A DNA stretch of 64,000 nucleotides from assembly GCA_950106755.1 (NCBI GenBank), contig OX467089.1, positions 27,881,345 through 27,945,344 on the forward strand. The letters run 5' to 3'. Positions 1 through 11,740 of this stretch are shown piece after piece (position 1 is the first letter of the stretch; every line of letters begins with the position of its first letter). This DNA is from Climacium dendroides (taxonomy: Eukaryota; Streptophyta; Bryopsida; Hypnales; Climaciaceae). The notes beneath the pieces are model-generated. The model worked only from the letters and a program-made list of their open reading frames with translations, was not told where the DNA came from and searched no databases. A program made the position numbers and the translations under genes.

Positions 1-378
1 CAACTTCACCTCCGCATGGACCCCTCGTGCAATGAAAAGATGCACTTCATTGCGTGGGACGGTCGCGACATCATACAACACCTAGACCACCTCAATGCAT
101 CGGGTGGTGAACTCCTCGTCAAGGCAATGTTTCAAATTTGCCTTGTGGAAGCATCTGTAGAAGTTGTGGCGCTCTTCTGGGAAGACCTTGTCAATGTGGC
201 ACCACTCGATGTAATTGACACAGTCATCAAAGGTCTATGGATCAGGCACGTCCTACCACCCCTTGAATGCAAGCTTGGCAGGGTTACGTAGAACATGCAA
301 TTGCTTACGATGTTTATTTCCTGGTCGAAGTCGGGTCTTGTCTTGTTCCTCCTTGGTCATTCTTGGTGGCGTAGCCAT
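1..378 (-). pseudogene. Broken transposon-like reading frame, cut by window edge
   Basis: Reading leftward from an ATG at 378-376 gives a frame of about 126 codons that starts MATPPRMTKEEQDK and continues past base 1. It is interrupted by three in-frame stops, at 253-255, 235-237 and 82-84, all TAG, and by no other stop. The segment between the second and third stops is rich in charged and aromatic residues (for example CVNYIEWCHIDKVFPEERHN), which looks like former coding sequence. I do not recognise the family. Its start lies about 130 bases downstream of a leftward TATA box, so it was probably transcribed divergently from the kinase-like gene at 1117. The all-TAG pattern fits CAG-to-TAG decay of methylated repeats. 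A transposon accessory or gag-like gene is the best guess, which is an inference. Confidence 0.45.
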
Positions 379-489
379 TTTTGCAGAAAATATCGAAAAC
401 CTCCCACGTGACAATCAAGAGGACCCCGCACAACGCTCACAACCAACTCAATGAAGAGGTAGAAGGCTGAGAGTATGCAGGGCGGGGAC

Positions 490-912
490 GAATGGGGCGG
501 AGACAGCTTTATATAGTGGGAGGTGGGGGACGCCAAGGCGCAGACGCCATTGATGCGAGGGCACGGACGCCATCGAGTGGGGGCGCGGACGTGAAGTCAG
601 GGCGTGGACGCCATCAAGCGGGGGCGCGGACGTGAAGCCAAGGCGTGGACGCCATCGATGTGGGGGTGCGGACGTGAAGTCAGGGCGTGGACGCCATCAA
701 GCGGGGGCGCAGACGTGAAGCCAGGGCGTGGACGCCATCGATGTGGGGGTGCGGACGTGAAGTCAGGGCGTGGACGCCACGTGCCAGGGCGCGGACGTCA
801 TCGCGGTTGGGGCACGGACGTGTGGGAACGAGGCGGGGACGTGAAGAGATGGGGCGGGAATGCGAGAGGATGGGGCATGGACGTGAGGGGATGGGGCATG
901 GACGTGAAGGGG
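490..912. repeat. GC-rich minisatellite in a divergent promoter region
   Basis: Imperfect tandem units of roughly 36-40 bases repeat the phrases GGGCGTGGACGCCATC and GGGCGCGGACGTGAAG about ten times. The block is much more GC-rich than the flanks and is rich in CpG and in GGACG/CGTCC motifs. It sits exactly between two outward-facing TATA boxes. Several forward and reverse frames stay open across it, but these translate only the repeat. Related units lie in the opposite orientation at about 4424-4545. Confidence 0.8.
507..515 (-). promoter_or_regulatory. TATA box, leftward
   Basis: The minus strand reads TATATAAAG immediately outside the GC-rich minisatellite, about 130 bases upstream of the leftward ATG at 378. 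It mirrors the rightward box at 917-925 with the same core. Confidence 0.5.
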
Positions 913-916
913 GGAC

Positions 917-925
917 TATATAAAG
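917..925 (+). promoter_or_regulatory. TATA box, rightward
   Basis: TATATAAAG lies just after the minisatellite in the context GGGGACTATATAAAGCGAG. It is about 190 bases upstream of the ATG at 1117 of the kinase-like pseudogene and pairs with the leftward box at 507-515, suggesting one bidirectional promoter. Confidence 0.55.
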
Positions 926-1116
926 CGAGTCCCCACCTTCATTTTTTTGCCAAATCCGCGCCCTATGCCTCACACGCTAGTTCTAACGGCCTATGCGAGT
1001 GAGTTTGGTGGGTGGTGGGCTTGGCCCGCATATGTGACCCGGTTTTTTTAAATTTTTTTTGAACTTCCGTGCTTGGGGAGAGATACGGAGGCCCATCGTA
1101 TAAAATATTCTTCATT

Positions 1117-2696
1117 ATGACAAGGGAAGGGAGTGGATCGGCGGAGAAATGTCCCATGTTCATAGATTTGGATGACGTCAGTGAGATGGTAATTCCATCC
1201 ACGAATACATTGGTGGCCTCAAGTTCATCGAATCCTTCCTCATCGGGCCAAAAGAAGTGCAAGAAAGCACCCAATCCCCATATGCCTCCACACAAATTCA
1301 TAGTTGAAGGGAGAGCAATAGTTGTGGTGTTCTACACTCGTCGAACTACAACTATGTTGACCAGGGAGTATGTGGCGCACAACAAAGAAGGATACCACAA
1401 ACTGACGAGGGACCTGCGAAGGGAGTTGGAGTCCAAATTTGAATCATCAGAGAAATTCAACAATTTCTCTGATTATTGGTTGCACCAAGACTGGCTGGAT
1501 AAACAGGTGGTTGCCTTCACAACCAATATAGTGTCAAATTGGTGTTACCACACGGGGAAGAAAGAAGATGGTAGCGATTGGGACACGCAGAATAAAGAGG
1601 TAGTTGCAAAGTTGAAAATCATTCAAAACTTTGCTCAACAATTTTCTTCATCGCGTAAGAAAAAACAAGCACCATGAAAAGCGACAATTGAAGATGCCAT
1701 AACGGCTCATTGTGTGAGTGGAACATTCAAGTGGCTTGAAAGTACAGTGAAAGTCATCCCCATGCCAGAACAGAGTGCGGTTGGTTCATATGGGACCGTG
1801 AGGAAGGTGATGCTTACAAAACTTGAGAGCATTCTTAGTTGGATATTTTTGCTGGGAAGAGCTTGAAAACCACAAATGAAAAGGAGAAGCGCCAAGGAAT
1901 CATCAATGAGGCGGGAGGGTGTCCAGTGATACATCCTGGCATCATTCGAATTGCGTACATCCACCCTAAAACGATGGAAGGCTATACCTTATGGTGGAAT
2001 GGAGGATCTCTAATTTCTTTCTTATCCAAGTACAATTCGAAAGTGAACAAATCAATGGATATGGATGACATTGAGCATGAACAAGGTACACTGCTGACAA
2101 AAGAAGAGCTTGCATGGGTTGCAACTTATCGAAGGAACTGAGCGAATTTGGCACTCTCTTTGATTGTCGTTGTGGGGAAATGCCACGATGCGCAGTACAT
2201 GCACAACGACATAACTCCATCCAATGTTTTGCTCCATTTTGATGATTGGAAAGAGCACAGGGTGTACATAGGGATATGTAATTGGAGACTTTCTAACCAA
2301 GTTGTAGAGAAGGAGCCATCAAGGTATGGCTTTCCTAGCATGGAGACCCTAGCGAAGGAAAAGAAAAAGCGAAAGTTTGCAGCTCTTGAGTTGTTTTATG
2401 TATACGGAGAGCAGGGTTCAGCTAATTCAATTGAGGCCATGCAGAAAACGCATTTGTACTCCATGGCAGCTGATGCATATGCGGCGAGATGGATAGCAGC
2501 TGCAATTTGGCAAGAGGAGTGGGACCCCAAATACTTTACAACGAAGAATCCAGAGCAATATGTAAACCTCAAGATCAAATTGAGAAGCCTCATCAAAGAT
2601 GATGTGAGTGAAAGGGCAACAGTGCAAGATGTTCTGGACACATTGAAGAAGGCCCCCCACTGTTGGACTATGCCAGATTGTTGTTATCATACATAG
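1117..2696 (+). pseudogene. Decayed protein-kinase-like gene
   Basis: The first open part (ATG 1117 to TGA 1677) encodes a Ser-rich then charged N-terminal region I cannot place. After that stop a frame continues into GSYGTVRKV, which resembles a glycine-rich ATP loop (about 1775-1805). A frame change near 1835 leads to FAGKSLKT, which fits the VAIK-lysine strand. The same frame reads on to 2696 with one TGA at 2139-2141. It includes HNDITPSNVLLHF, a catalytic-loop-like motif with Asn replacing Arg of HRD, and GICNWRLS at the DFG position with Asp lost. A C-lobe-like helical part follows (MAADAYAARWIAAAIWQEEW). At least two stops and one frameshift, plus a missing DFG Asp, make activity very unlikely. 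The gene sits downstream of a divergent GC-rich promoter. It could be a host gene or a kinase captured by a transposon. Confidence 0.6.
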
Positions 2697-4423
2697 TATT
2701 TAGTTTTTTTTTATTTTTGTAGTTTACTATATAGTTCAGGCATAGAAGGTAAACCATCCTCATAGAGGACCATGTGTACATATTTGGCAATTGCGAAACA
2801 TCTCAAATATATATAAAATCGGATGTATTCTCTACTCAAAATGTCATAATATATTAATATGTCATATCATTGTTCTTTCTCATTGCATTTTTATGAATTC
2901 TATGAGTTGATGGTAAAACCTCTATAAAAACAGTGAATGCAGTAGTTAGGTATAAAAATACATACACTGTATTTTTTCAGTAGGTCTATGTTTTGGGGTT
3001 TTTTTTTTTGAACAAATGGAAAAAATAATGCATTAAAAAAACAGGTCTATGTTTTAGAAGTTAATGAAGCCCCCCCTCCAAAAGAAAGTAACTGATCCAA
3101 CAAAAAAAAGAATGACATTGAAGTAGATTGGAATAATTTTAGTAATGAAAAAAATAAATAAAAGGAAAGAGAATGATGGAACAAAAAAATAAGAATAATG
3201 GCTTTGAGTTGAGATGGAATAACTTTAGTGAATTAGAAAAAAAAATAGGAAAGGGAAAGATTGAACAAATAAAGCAAAACTATGAGTTCGAATAAAATAG
3301 TCTTCTTAATTAATGAACCAAAACAAAATAGAAATTGGAATGTTAGAACATGAAAATTGTCCATTTCTTTCAACAAAAAAAATGTTCGAAAAGAAAAGAA
3401 TAACTATGAGTTGGGATGGGAGAGTTTTAGGAATGAAGCAAAAAAAAAGAGAGAGAATGATCCGAACCAAAAAGAATGGCATAGAGTTGGGATGGGAAGA
3501 GCTTTGTTCATTAATGGAAAAAAAATAGGAAAGGAAATGATGGAACAAATACAAAATGGATTGGGCTTGGGTTGGAACAATTTTGTGAGAGAGATAAGCC
3601 TACAAAAAATAATGTGTCAAAGTGATTTCAACTAACAGCCCCCAAAAATTACCATTTAGTTCAGATAGAGTTGGGATACCACAAAAAATAAATGGAATTC
3701 ACTTGGGATGAAAGAGTTTTGCTATGGAGCAAAAAATGAAAGGAATGGGAATGATCAACAAAAAAAAAATGGCCTCAGCTTGGGATGGAACAATTTTGCT
3801 AATCACGGAAAATAAAATAGGAAAAAAAAGTCATTCCACCCTACACAAGTGGCATTGAATTCAAATAAAAGACTTTTGGTAATGATGCCAAAAAAATAGG
3901 AAAGAGAATGATTCCGCCCAAAAAATAATGGCAGTCACTTGGAATGGAAGTGTGCTTTAAAAATCAATGTCCAAAAGGGGAGATGGGGTGACCAAAGCTT
4001 TTGAAAAGCATACCAATTTATTTTAGGGTGACCAATTATTTTGAAGGAGTTATATAATCTAACATTAAAAGAAATATGAATGGTGGAGTGCTTTCGAATA
4101 TGGAAATGCTTTGGGTGTCAGTGTAATATAATGTAACACCCAAAAAATTTATGGAATGGTGGATTGGTGGAGTGATTTGGACATGGAAGTGGTTTGGGTG
4201 TTACAAACTTATAATGAGGTAATTTAATACCCCGCAAAATATGGAATGATGGATTGATTAGGATATGGAATTTATTTGGGTGTTACAATGATATGATCTA
4301 ACATTAAATAAAAATATGGACTGTTGTAGTGACTTGGAATATGGAATATGAAATATAAAATATGAAATATGAAATGGAAATATGTAAAAGCATATTAATT
4401 TAGTATATTTATAAAATCCCGTC
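2697..4423. repeat. AT-rich spacer with degenerate ~80-base tandem repeat
   Basis: No gene is visible. Between about 3080 and 3960 an old tandem array repeats a phrase like GAGTTGGGATGGAA, then TTTTAGTAATGAA, an A-run, ATAGGAAAGAGAATGA and GGAACAAA, with a period near 80 bases and roughly ten diverged copies. The open frames around 3313-3635 translate this array. From 4080 to 4330 shorter phrases such as TGGAATGGTGGA and GGGTGTTACAA recur irregularly. Confidence 0.55.
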
Positions 4424-4545
4424 CACGCCTTGATGTTCACGTCCGTGCCCTGACAATGGCGTCCACGCCCTGGCGATGGCATCCGCGCCCTCACGATGGC
4501 GTCTACGCCCTGCATGTTCCAGAATCCACGTGGCATCCACGTGGC
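4424..4545 (-). repeat. Inverted short copy of the GC-rich minisatellite
   Basis: Read on the minus strand this segment contains AGGGCGTAGACGCCATC, GGGCGTGGACGCCATTG and CACGGACGTGAAC, the same units as the block at 490-912 but reversed. The two GC-rich blocks bracket the kinase-like pseudogene, as subterminal repeats of a transposon would. No terminal inverted repeat or target duplication was found to prove this. Confidence 0.5.
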
Positions 4546-6260
4546 CTATTTTTCCATTTTTATAAAGTTAACTTTGTGTTGACTGTATCGGACGGGCAAA
4601 CCGTACGTCCGTCCATTATGACAACCATGAAAAAAATTTCATGCTTTGAAAGGGATGTGAAGAAAAGGTTCCCCAAGTTGTGAACAAGCGCAATGATGGC
4701 TAGATTATTTATTTAAAAAATAAAATATTATTTAAAAAAAATATTTTTTGAATTAAAAAAATAATAATAAAAATAACAATCACAATCTAATGTGGTTGAA
4801 GTTTGGCCATATTAGACTATCAAAGTTTTGTAATTTTGGATTTAATTAAAAAATTTAATTCAAAAATCATTTTAATTTTTAAAAATATTTGTTAAACTTA
4901 TTCTGCACCATCCACACCTTGTTGTTTGTTGAATTTTTAATTTTTAAAAATTTTCTTGTTATTTTAGCCAATGTTCCCTACTTTCAGGAAATTGACATCC
5001 CTCTTTAGGGCTCAAAATTCTTCTAATGAAAGTTCATAGACTTTAATTGTATACATTGAAAGATCTATTATAACATTTGAAGTTAGAAAAAAAAAGATTT
5101 TTTTGACCTTATCCAACAAGGCTATTAGACTTTATCTCCTCCTAAAATGAGATTTTTGAATTGCATATGGGTTTTTTTATAGTTGCATTTAAGTATACCA
5201 TTATAATAGTTACATACTTTCCAAATTTCAAAAGCACATGACTTTTGCACATACTATCTAAAATTGCCCAAATTGCTTGAAAAGTTTAAGGTAGTATAAC
5301 TTTTGATTTGAATATCTAATTAGGAAAAAATTATAAATACACAAAGGAAGACATATTCACACTTGGTATTAAAATTTTGTGAACATTTAACCAAAATTGA
5401 CTTTGCACTAAAAAATACCCAAGATTTCTTGCATATATTGAATAATCACCTTTAAGAATTAAAGGTGTCTCCTTTATTATCTATTTGACATAGAATAAAA
5501 TTGGGACAAGCAAACGAGCATAATTCATCAATGGATATTGGATTGAAATTACCTATAGATGAAAGTACAAATACCTCATACAAGACCTTTGCATTAGGAA
5601 TAATTTGAACCCCAAAAGAAACTACTTTGTAATGGAAAAATTTAGGTGGAAAGATTCTTTTCAACTCAATAATTGGGCTAAGGTTTGCATAATTCGGCCA
5701 ACTTTTAGTGTTCTAGTGTAGTGGTACTAATGATGATGTGACCACTCACCTCATTAGTATTAAAATAGTAGGAAAACTCAAAGCCTCTTAACGGATTCAT
5801 TTTCCTTTTAATGAGAATTCGTTAACCTTGGGATATTGATTTTAAATATAATTACCTTTACATAATGACTAAAGTTGTAATATTGATTGTTCTCCCTTAG
5901 TTTGGTGATGAGAGACCTTGAAGCTTACATAGAATAAGAGATTTCTACCTAACTCTTGCACTCATGAACACTATTGTTGTATCAAATTCTAAACGAGAAT
6001 GAATCTAGATGACCACTTTGAGTAGCTTAAATATCCACCTTTGGGATCTCTATACACTTGGGACCAAGGCAAGAAAATAAAAAATTATGAGAATTACTAT
6101 AGACCATGTTTAGAAATTGTTTTAAAATGGTGTATCTGGACATAGAAGTGTTCAATTCTTTTTATTTTCAAGGTTTGTCCCCAAGTGTAAGCTCTTGCGA
6201 ACATAGTGAAAGGGATGAAATGTTAACGTAATTCTGAGTGGATGAATGATTTCGTTCCTT
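4546..6260. other. AT-rich spacer, no gene seen
   Basis: Strongly AT-rich sequence with A/T homopolymers. The only longer frame (5452-5664, minus) has no recognisable content and no coding character. Confidence 0.6.
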
Positions 6261-6268
6261 CATGGACG

Positions 6269-6344
6269 CGGGAACGGTCACTGGTTTCCCGCGAAAACTC
6301 AAAGCCCAAACCAGTGATTTCGCGCCATTCAAACCGGGAACGGT
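6269..6344 (+). promoter_or_regulatory. RPA1 promoter with E2F-type sites
   Basis: TTTCCCGCGAAAA at 6285-6297 is a near-palindromic E2F site, and TTTCGCGCCA at 6318-6327 is a second one. The first is flanked by an inverted repeat, TCACTGGTTT (6278-6287) and AAACCAGTGA (6308-6317). CGGGAACGGT occurs twice (6269-6278 and 6335-6344); the first runs into AACGGTCA, resembling the mitosis-specific activator core bound by three-repeat Myb proteins. E2F control of replication genes in S phase is established for plants. The link to the gene at 6693 is inferred from position. Confidence 0.6.
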
Positions 6345-6692
6345 ACTTCTCTCTCGCAACGGGTATTTGCTCTTCAAAGATCTCCCACCCAGCTGGTGCA
6401 TCGCCAATGCCATCTTCCCTTTCGTCTTGAATTTTCGCTTGGCTGTAAGGTTTCTGCCTTGAGATTAGGATTTCTTTTTGTTTTTTTATCCGTGCATTGT
6501 GAGGGGATGTGAGAATGGGATCACCGTAGAACAGCTGAATTGTGGGGCTTTATATCGATTCCGTTTCTCATGGGGCTTTCGATGACGAGTCCTCACACCG
6601 GGATGCACTTTGCGTAGTTATCTCCCTCTGTTGATGGTATTGTGTAGTAACAAGTGCCTTGGGTTTCATTTTGCAGTCTCACGTCTACTGAA

Positions 6693-9220
6693 ATGGCCTC
6701 CAAGAGGGTGTACCCTATTCTTTCGCTGAATCCTTACCAAGGGAACTGGACCATCAAAGTGAGGGTTACCAGCAAGAGCCCACTTCGTACTTTCAAAAAT
6801 GCGCGGGGGAACGGAAATGTCTTCAACGTCGAGCTCACCGATGAAGACGTATGTGCCGTGCTCCTGAACTCGAAAGGTTGAATGACGTAGATTGTGCCCA
6901 TTAGTTCCTTTTCGGGTCGGCGGGCTACACTGACCGGATGTGTTACATGATATGCAGGGCACACAAATTCAGGCTACGATGTTCAAGGAGGCAGCGGACA
7001 AATTCTATGACGTTCTGCAAATGGACAAGGTACCTTCCTTCCCTATGCGGATCTTCCCATTTTTGAAGCTGCTGAGGAAAGATTGCCCTCTCTGTAGTGT
7101 AGTGCTGAACATGACATCCAAAACTTGCTCTCTAGGTATATTACATTTCGAAGGGAAGCTTGCGGATGGCAAACAAGCAGTATGCCACAGTGAAAAACGA
7201 CTACGAAATGACACTCAATGCTAACTCAGAGGTCACCGAGGCGGCTGAAGAGGGTGCCTCTTTCAAGTTGCCTTCCACGACGTACAACTTCAGCAAGATT
7301 GGTGAACTTGGTCAGCATATCAGTGCCAAGAGATTTGTTGGTAAGTGTTCTGCTTAATCTACCATTCTGACTTCAGAGCACTGAGATGCCCTTGCTCCTA
7401 TCCTCGTGCTTGTTGTAGATATATGTGCCAATGAATGTCGTGATCCAGGGAATTCGATGAAAGTGAATGATCCCTTTTGTACTTTCTGTGTTTCTGCAGA
7501 TGTTCTAGGAGTTGTCCAAAGTGTTGGACCATTGACTACGGTTAACCGCAAGTCTAACAATGAGGAGATTCCGAAGCGTGACGTTGTCCTTGTCGATCAA
7601 AGGTAAGTGGTCAATATTGATGTGCTGATCTTGGCTCTTGGACTTGGTCAAATCTTGGAAGGATTGCGGTTACCGGGGCCGTAGTCGAATCTGACGAGGA
7701 TTGTTGTGAATGTATTCCGTTCTTGTGATGTAACAGTCAGCAGACAGTGGTGCTGACTCTTTGGAATAATACGGCCGAGAAGGAAGGGGCGACCCTGGCA
7801 GACATAGCGAGTGATTCTCCCATCCTCATGGCGAAAGGTTTACGCCTCAGCGACTTCCAAGGTGATGAATCCCCACGCATGTGAAGTTATGATTGAGCTT
7901 CGGTTTGGTAATTGAGTGACTTCGCAGATCCTGAAGATTTTCCGAAGCATTTGCAGGATCCTGAGAATTTTCTTATGGTACTACAGGTGTATCTCTATCA
8001 TCTACCATGAACACGATGGTTGTGATCAATCCGGACATTCCGGATGCAAAAGATCTTCAGTCATGGTTAGTTGCTCCCTCTCTTTCGTATGTATTCCGAT
8101 GAAGCATATGATTCCGGTAGAGCAATTGTCAAATTCAAGTCCCAGAAGATCGTTTTGAGAGGAGCCGCAGACCTTCGTATTTCCTCCTACATGACGTTAA
8201 TGGTGGTTTCGTTGTAGGTATGAACAGGATGGAAGGACTGCGTCCCTGACTCCAGCTGGAGCAGGCCTTCCTGGGGGAACGAACCAATCACGGTCCAGCT
8301 TCACAGACCGAGCTGTGCTCTCTGAAATCACTCAGCCTTCTGTTGGTGAGGGCAAGGTGAGTTCACTCTCTCATGTGCAGATATACTTGGTAGTCTGGTT
8401 ACTGTTCCAGAACAAACTATCTGTTTGATGTGATGGGAATTTCAGTCTTCTGTTTGTTATGTTGACACCCATGCTCGGTGAATGCAGCCAGTGTATTTCA
8501 ATGTGAGAGCCTACATCAGTTTCATCAAGCCCGATCAAGCTATGTGGTATCTAGCTTGCCAGACGTGTAACCGCAAGGCAATTGAGGAAAGCACGTCAAG
8601 CTACTGGTGTGAAGGTTGTCAGAAACATTCCGATACCTGTAGTAGGAGGTATGGCCACATGTCCGGATGTTATCGATTTAGCTTCGAGTGGGGACTGCAG
8701 TATATGACTTGATACTACTAAAATAACGTTCTAAATATCTCTGATGCTGGTTAGTTTGTGAAGGTTGCCGTTATTCGGTGAATTGTACCGGTGGCTGATT
8801 AGTGGCGATGTTAGGTATATTATGCAAGCGAAGGTTCTAGATTCATCAGGAGAGGCTTGGGTGTCGGCATTCAACGAACAGGCGGAATCTTTACTTGGTG
8901 TTAGTGCTGACAACCTTTCAGAGATGAGAAACCAGGTATGTGTAAATCAAACAGACTGAGTGAAATACGTGTCTGCATTTTCTTTTTCACTTGAGTGTGC
9001 ACACTAAATTTGTACTCCTGATGTGTAGGCTGGTGATGACAATCATGAATATGAACGGGCTGTGCGAAAGGCCATGTGGCAGCCTCGTGTGTATCGCATC
9101 AGCGCTGCACAGACGGAGTACATGGGTGAAAAGCGGCAGCGGCTCACGGTCCGCACAGTTATGCCAGTCGATTGGGTAGCTGAAAGCAAGCACTTGTTGG
9201 CCAATATAACTGCACGATGA
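6693..9220 (+). CDS. RPA1: Replication protein A large subunit (RPA1/RPA70-like), N-terminally short
   Basis: Ten coding exons: 6693-6848, 6958-7029, 7136-7340, 7500-7602, 7737-7861, 7987-8065, 8218-8356, 8488-8648, 8815-8935 and 9029-9220. They join in frame to 450 residues. RPA1 binds single-stranded DNA in the nucleus during replication, repair and recombination. Domains: DBD-A at about residues 1-115 (YPILSLNPYQGNW), DBD-B at about 145-260 (DVLGVVQSVGP) and DBD-C at 294-450. DBD-C holds the zinc ribbon Cys317-X2-Cys320-X13-Cys334-X2-Cys337. All introns are GT-AG and about 100-170 bases. A probable 5'-UTR intron runs 6445-6676, and the frame stays open from its acceptor to the ATG. Canonical RPA1 proteins exceed 600 residues and begin with the protein-interaction domain DBD-F, which is not visible here. 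Either this paralog is naturally short or an upstream exon was missed. No internal stops; it looks functional. Confidence 0.9.
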
Positions 9221-11411
9221 TTATAATCGTTAGCATAGTTTTTACTTCTGAACACTTTATATTCCTGCCCTGATGCCTCAAGGAAAAACAAGCCTACGCG
9301 ATCCAGTGGAAGAGCAGATGCGCCTCAGAGTTTTGTATCCTTCGCCATACATTACGACCCGAGGGTGTCGAAATTCCAGTGGTGATGAAGGAAGATATGG
9401 TACTTGTACATAGTGCATTGAACATACAGTATCTTTCTATACTGTTCACTTCTTTGTCCGAATCTTACTGCGCAGACCACAGAAATCTCAAGTGGCAATT
9501 CAGTTTTGTAACATTGTTTATTGCACTTTGTTATTCTCAAGCACTTTTTCACCACTTTCTGTGCAAACTCTTTCGTTTCAAGTTTTGTTATGGTATATGT
9601 AAAGTTTGTTGCACTTCATTCACACTGGAACGTACTGCAATTGACAGTATCCCATCTCTTCAGCACCTCAGCAATTTTATGAACTCATCATTCGATTTGT
9701 ATGAAATGATAACATGTCAGTTTTGAGAATCTATTGTAGCAGATTGTAGTCACACCAACCACTATTCTGTTAGCGTGAATATAGAGTTTGAGGAAATAAT
9801 GAGTGATAGGACAACTACATACCCTTGTTACTGGGGAAATTTTGTGTAACTATCAAGCAATAACAATTCCAGCATGGTGTTTAAAACTTTGAATGAGACA
9901 GATTGTTGATGTGGATGTTTTGAGAATTTTTTACAGCCAACTGTAGGAATTTGAAGTCTTCTCATGTTTTCGTAATGGATGGAATACGTGCTGTTCTCTC
10001 GGTGCCGGCAATGACGGCAAGTAGTAGTAGTGGTTGTATTGTCCATCTTAGAATTTGTTATATTTTGTAACTGTTGGATATTTGTTTCATTTTAGAATAT
10101 AGAAGCAATCATTGCAGTAAGTGGTTCTGTTGAATTGAATTTTATAATGTCTAGTTGGATTAGATGGGGGTCTATTTTGGTGTGGTGTTGTTCAAGTGTA
10201 GGAGTATAACCAATTTGAAATTGTTTGTCCTTGTAGATGACTCTATGTTATACCAACATTAATGAGAATAAAATATCTTGAGGTTGTATCACTTGTATGA
10301 CAAAAGAGTTTGCTAATTTCATATAGTACTTTTTGGTGTATTTGAATTCAAAGGGCTTTCATGTGTGGTTCAATGCTCTGAAGGAGTACATGTAGCCAAG
10401 TATATATTTGGTTTAAATTACAATAAAGGCATAGAATAGATGGATATTGAGTGGGTTAAAAGAGATGTTTGTGGGAGAAACCCATGTATTGACCATATCA
10501 AAATTTGAGGTGTGTAAGTTGTGCACGTGAGATACAATATATGTGTTGCACCAAAGTTTGTTTAATAAGTTGTAGTTTAATAAGGTCCCTTTCCTTGTTC
10601 CTCTATAAAATTGTGACCTTTTCAAAGTCACGTTGCCCTAATTCCAACTTTATAACTTTAGAGAGATTCCACTATACTTACCCCATGGAATTTATAATTA
10701 AGTACTTTAGAACCTGTCTAAAGTTTGAATTGGGCTAATATGACTTTAAAGAGGTTTTATGTTTAAAGAAGTTCATTTATCAAAAAGAATGTTACTTGCT
10801 CCCAAATATTTTTGGATTTTTGGATGGGATTGGAGTATGGAATAGTGGATTTTAGAAAAGAATGTAACTTCAAACATTATCTGATCCCAAATTTTTGGAT
10901 TTTTGGATGGGGTCGGAGCATCAAATAGCGGATTCTAGAGGGTTTCATCCAAAGAATATAACTTCAGAGAGGTTCTACTGTAGTTGATGCATGTTATCTT
11001 GGAGTGGTAAACCGTAATGAGTACCACACATTACTACACTTGTTTTGTACATGTGGAATAGAATGCTAGTAGGAGTAAGTTTTCTACAACGATTTGGAAT
11101 ATACTAAAAAGATTGGCAAATTCACAGGCGGAATGCTCATGAAATGCATCATGGGTACCTGTATTACATCGAACCAATCTGAAGCTGTCACAGTTGATGT
11201 CCTGGAGTAGGCTATGTATTCAACGCACACAACTCGAAAGCACAATTCAAGAATACACTGCTTTCTCATAACAGAAGTCAAACCCTAATCCTAATTTTCA
11301 AAATTTCAAAAAAAACGGTGGTGGTGGTGTCATATTCCTGCAATTTTTGTACAGTGAATTTCAGAGATGCAGTGATGCTTAACATTGATGAGTTTTTTTG
11401 AACAGATACAA
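9221..11411. other. AT-rich spacer, RPA1 3' flank
   Basis: Contains the likely 3' untranslated region and then AT-rich sequence. A phrase around AAATTTTTGGATTTTTGGATGGG recurs at about 10803-10830 and 10885-10915. Nothing else is recognised. Confidence 0.5.
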
Positions 11412-11740
11412 GTACCAGCAGGTGTCGACGAAATGGGCGAGCTAAGGAGTAGGTGACCCGTCTTGGCAATTTATGCAGCCTGAATCCCTCGGAATCCGAT
11501 GTTCAGAAGCTGATCGCCGCCACGCTGCGATTCAAGCTAGGCGCCATTGTACACGAAAACGGGACCGACAACGCTCAAAGTGAGGCGGAATCCGTCGAAG
11601 CCGGAGGGTCCAGACGTGGAGATGCTGGAGCGCAAAGACAATTTCAACTGGCGTGCCCAACACTTGCAGAACTTCTACCCAACTCCACTTACGATGACAC
11701 ATCCATCGGGTGCAAGGAGTTTCTGTATCAGGGATTCTAG
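11412..11740 (+). pseudogene. Frameshifted coding scrap of unknown family
   Basis: A GC-rich island in AT-rich surroundings. One frame reads VTRLGNLCSLNPSESDVQKL to about 11550. A second frame then reads KTGPTTLKVRRNPSKPEG and MLERKDNFNWRAQHL to a stop near 11740. The change of frame inside one compositional block suggests a single-base indel in former coding sequence, although an unrecognised splice is possible. I do not know the family. Confidence 0.35.

Noticed and set aside
604..1002. Open frames of 78-132 codons across the GC-rich block
   Set aside because: They translate the minisatellite in several frames and both strands; no coding signature.
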